From the NCBI RefSeq assembly GCF_902833045.1, contig NZ_CADFDU010000020.1:1-64000 (forward strand): a DNA stretch of 64,000 nucleotides, in the 5' to 3' direction. The position numbers and the translations under genes were made by a program. This DNA comes from Burkholderia sp. BCC0322. Its GTDB lineage: Bacteria; Pseudomonadota; Gammaproteobacteria; Burkholderiales; Burkholderiaceae. Under the pieces are notes generated by a model that ran no database searches, was not told where the DNA came from, and saw only the letters and a list, made by a program, of their open reading frames with translations. Shown here in pieces: positions 62,741 through 64,000 of the stretch (within the stretch, counting starts at the first letter, position 1; each line of letters begins with the position of its first letter).

Positions 62741-63286
62741 TCAGGGCTGCGCGGGTGCGCTGGCGGCCGGTGCGGCTGCCGCCTTGGCTTCCTTGCCTTT
62801 CGTCTTGCCCTTGCCGCGGTGTTCGCCGCCGTGGTGCAGCCAGCTGCGGAACGTCGTGTCGGCCAGCGCCTTCTGGTCGGCCGGGAAGCTCTCGTAGAGC
62901 GGCGCAAAGGCGTCGGCGAGCTTCTTTGCGCCGTCGGCGTTGGCCTGCGACAGTTCCGCGTACTGTTTCATGTCGTCGAGTGCGGAGACGTCGTGCTTGG
63001 CCATCCGTTCGCGATAGAGGCGCCCCATCGTGTCGCCGTTGTCGCGCATCGTGTCGGCGAACGTCTTCCACTGCGGTTCCTGCGCCGACGTGATCTTCAA
63101 CTGGTCGTGCAGGTACTTGATGCGCTGCTCGACGCGCGCTTCGTGGCGCGCCTCGCGCTGCTCGGCGCTCGGGGCCGAAGCCGCGGCCGTCGTGGCCTGG
63201 GCGGGCGCTTGCGGCTGTGCCGGGGTTTGCGCGAACGCGCTGGCCGCAACCGCGAGCGTCGCGAGGGTGAGCGAGATTTTCTTCAT
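62741..63286 (-). CDS. Periplasmic Spy/CpxP-like protein, 181 aa
   Basis: ATG 63286 with GGAG upstream gives MKKISLTLATLAVAASAFAQ, a signal peptide. The mature part is helical (LHDQLKITSAQEPQWKTFADTMRDNGDTMGRLYRERM, and FAPLYESFPADQKALADTTFRSWLHH), as in the LTxxQ/Spy family of periplasmic ATP-independent chaperones. A Lys/Ala-rich tail of about 30 residues closes the protein. A stress-inducible promoter cannot be confirmed here. Confidence 0.8.
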   Translation of the reverse strand: MKKISLTLATLAVAASAFAQTPAQPQAPAQATTAAASAPSAEQREARHEARVEQRIKYLHDQLKITSAQEPQWKTFADTMRDNGDTMGRLYRERMAKHDVSALDDMKQYAELSQANADGAKKLADAFAPLYESFPADQKALADTTFRSWLHHGGEHRGKGKTKGKEAKAAAAPAASAPAQP

Positions 63287-63672
63287 GATTGGCTCTCCGG
63301 GGTGGTGTCTTGCGAGCGGGCGCGGCGGCAATTGCCGCAAGCGCGCTTCTCGCGTCGCCTGCTATTAGTAGCACGTTGCGTGCGGCGCGGCAGTGAATGC
63401 GACACTTGCTTACATCCGATACGAATCGAAATTGAAAGGGATATCGCGGGTCGACACGGGGCCCGCGATGGTGCGGCGCGTACCGGCACCCGGCGCGGAA
63501 AGTGGGCGGCAAGTGCGATCCGGATGCGGTCGTGGCGCACGGACAAGGCAGCGCCACTGCATGACGGCGCGCGATCGCGCAGTCGTGCGATGCCGTTTGG
63601 GCGTACCGGCGTTCGGCGCTATCATCGCGTCACATTCCACTTAGCCGGCGCGTGTCGCGCCGGCCCAGCCTC
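63287..63672. other. 386-bp intergenic region before the Lrp-type gene
   Basis: No gene is seen. TTGGGC (63597-63602) and TATCAT (63620-63625), 17 bp apart, form a plausible promoter for the Lrp/AsnC-type gene, with a start near 63632 and a leader of about 40 nt. The remainder shows no clear structure. Confidence 0.4.
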
Positions 63673-64000
63673 ATGCGTCCACCCCGCCTCGACCAACTCG
63701 ACGATCTCGACCGGCAACTCGTCGCGCTGTTGCAAGCCGATGCGCGCGCAAGCGTCGCGGATCTCGCGCGCCAGCTCGACGTCGCGCGCACGACGGTCGT
63801 CGCACGCATCGCGCGGCTCGAACGCACCAACGTGATCGCCGGCTATAGCGTCCGGCTCGGGCAGGACGTGCTCGACGCGAGCATTTACGCGTATGTCGGC
63901 ATCATCCTCACGCCGAAGTTCGGCAAGGATGTGTTGCGCAAGCTCGACCGGATGCCCGAAGTGCAGTTGCTTTGTGCGGTGAGCGGCGAGTACGACTACG
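63673..64000 (+). CDS. Lrp/AsnC-family regulator, N-terminal part
   Basis: The frame runs into the right window edge after 109 codons. The helix-turn-helix (LDQLDDLDRQLVALLQADARASVADLARQLDVARTTVVARIARLERTNVIAGYSVRLG) is at about 5-65, and the start of the RAM/effector domain (IYAYVGIILTPKFGKDVLRKLDRMPEVQLLCAVSGEYDY) follows. The family responds to amino acids. ATG 63673 is the only good start. Confidence 0.9.
   Translation, partial: MRPPRLDQLDDLDRQLVALLQADARASVADLARQLDVARTTVVARIARLERTNVIAGYSVRLGQDVLDASIYAYVGIILTPKFGKDVLRKLDRMPEVQLLCAVSGEYDY

Overview
The window is high-GC DNA (about two thirds G+C by eye) with dense short-spaced operons, GTG and TTG starts, and gene families typical of Burkholderia. 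Polyhydroxybutyrate genes (phaA end, phaB, phaR), the fetAB exporter, a FisR/SQR/persulfide dioxygenase sulfide module, a kgu 2-ketogluconate operon with PtxS and several Burkholderia-type hypothetical exported proteins point to Burkholderia sensu stricto, most likely the B. cepacia complex, on a main chromosome. This assignment is an inference from gene content. I see no rRNA, tRNA, insertion sequence, prophage or CRISPR array.

Layout. 0-2 kb: PHB synthesis (thiolase end, acetoacetyl-CoA reductase, PhaR). 2-8 kb: LprI-type exported protein, rimO, a PfkB sugar kinase, a 51-codon remnant of an internally deleted thiolase, an exported protein and metC, closed by a very strong bidirectional terminator shared with serB. 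8-14 kb: serB, a divergent LysR/oxidoreductase pair with a palindromic operator, two exported proteins (one resembling a PliI lysozyme inhibitor) and fetAB. 14-19 kb: an AsmA-family protein with an Ala/Ser-rich insert, a lipocalin-like protein and the ABC-F ATPase YbiT.

19-26 kb is the least explained region. A tightly coupled run encodes a methyltransferase-like protein, an APH-type kinase, a radical SAM protein, an asparagine-synthase-like amide ligase without the glutaminase cysteine, and a GT1 glycosyltransferase. It is followed by a convergent CmcI-like enzyme, a second APH-type kinase and a small NodB-type deacetylase. It reads like a compact, uncharacterised pathway for a glycosylated small molecule or surface sugar; no product can be named.

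26-37.5 kb: small exported and hypothetical proteins (one DUF2501/YjjA), an aldehyde dehydrogenase, a nitronate monooxygenase-like protein, OmpW, a DUF1289 protein and the four-gene polyamine importer potFGHI. 37.6-42.7 kb: a sulfide-oxidation island with a TauE/SafE exporter, a DUF442-SQR fusion and a persulfide dioxygenase. These three are read leftward from a near-consensus sigma-54 promoter and are divergent from a FisR-like activator gene, with TGGCAG repeats between. 42.8-51.1 kb: an exported protein, a MerR/TipAS regulator with its own MerR-type promoter, and an RND efflux operon (HlyD-RND-NodT) divergent from a TetR regulator, with a palindrome covering the promoter. 51.2-55.1 kb: a ClC channel, and a YeiH exporter divergent from a YeiE-like LysR regulator. 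55.2-61 kb: kguEKTD and ptxS, with a perfect 18-bp PtxS-type operator before kguE. 61-64 kb: a YhfC-type membrane protease, small hypothetical proteins, a Spy/CpxP-like chaperone and the start of an Lrp/AsnC regulator cut by the window edge.
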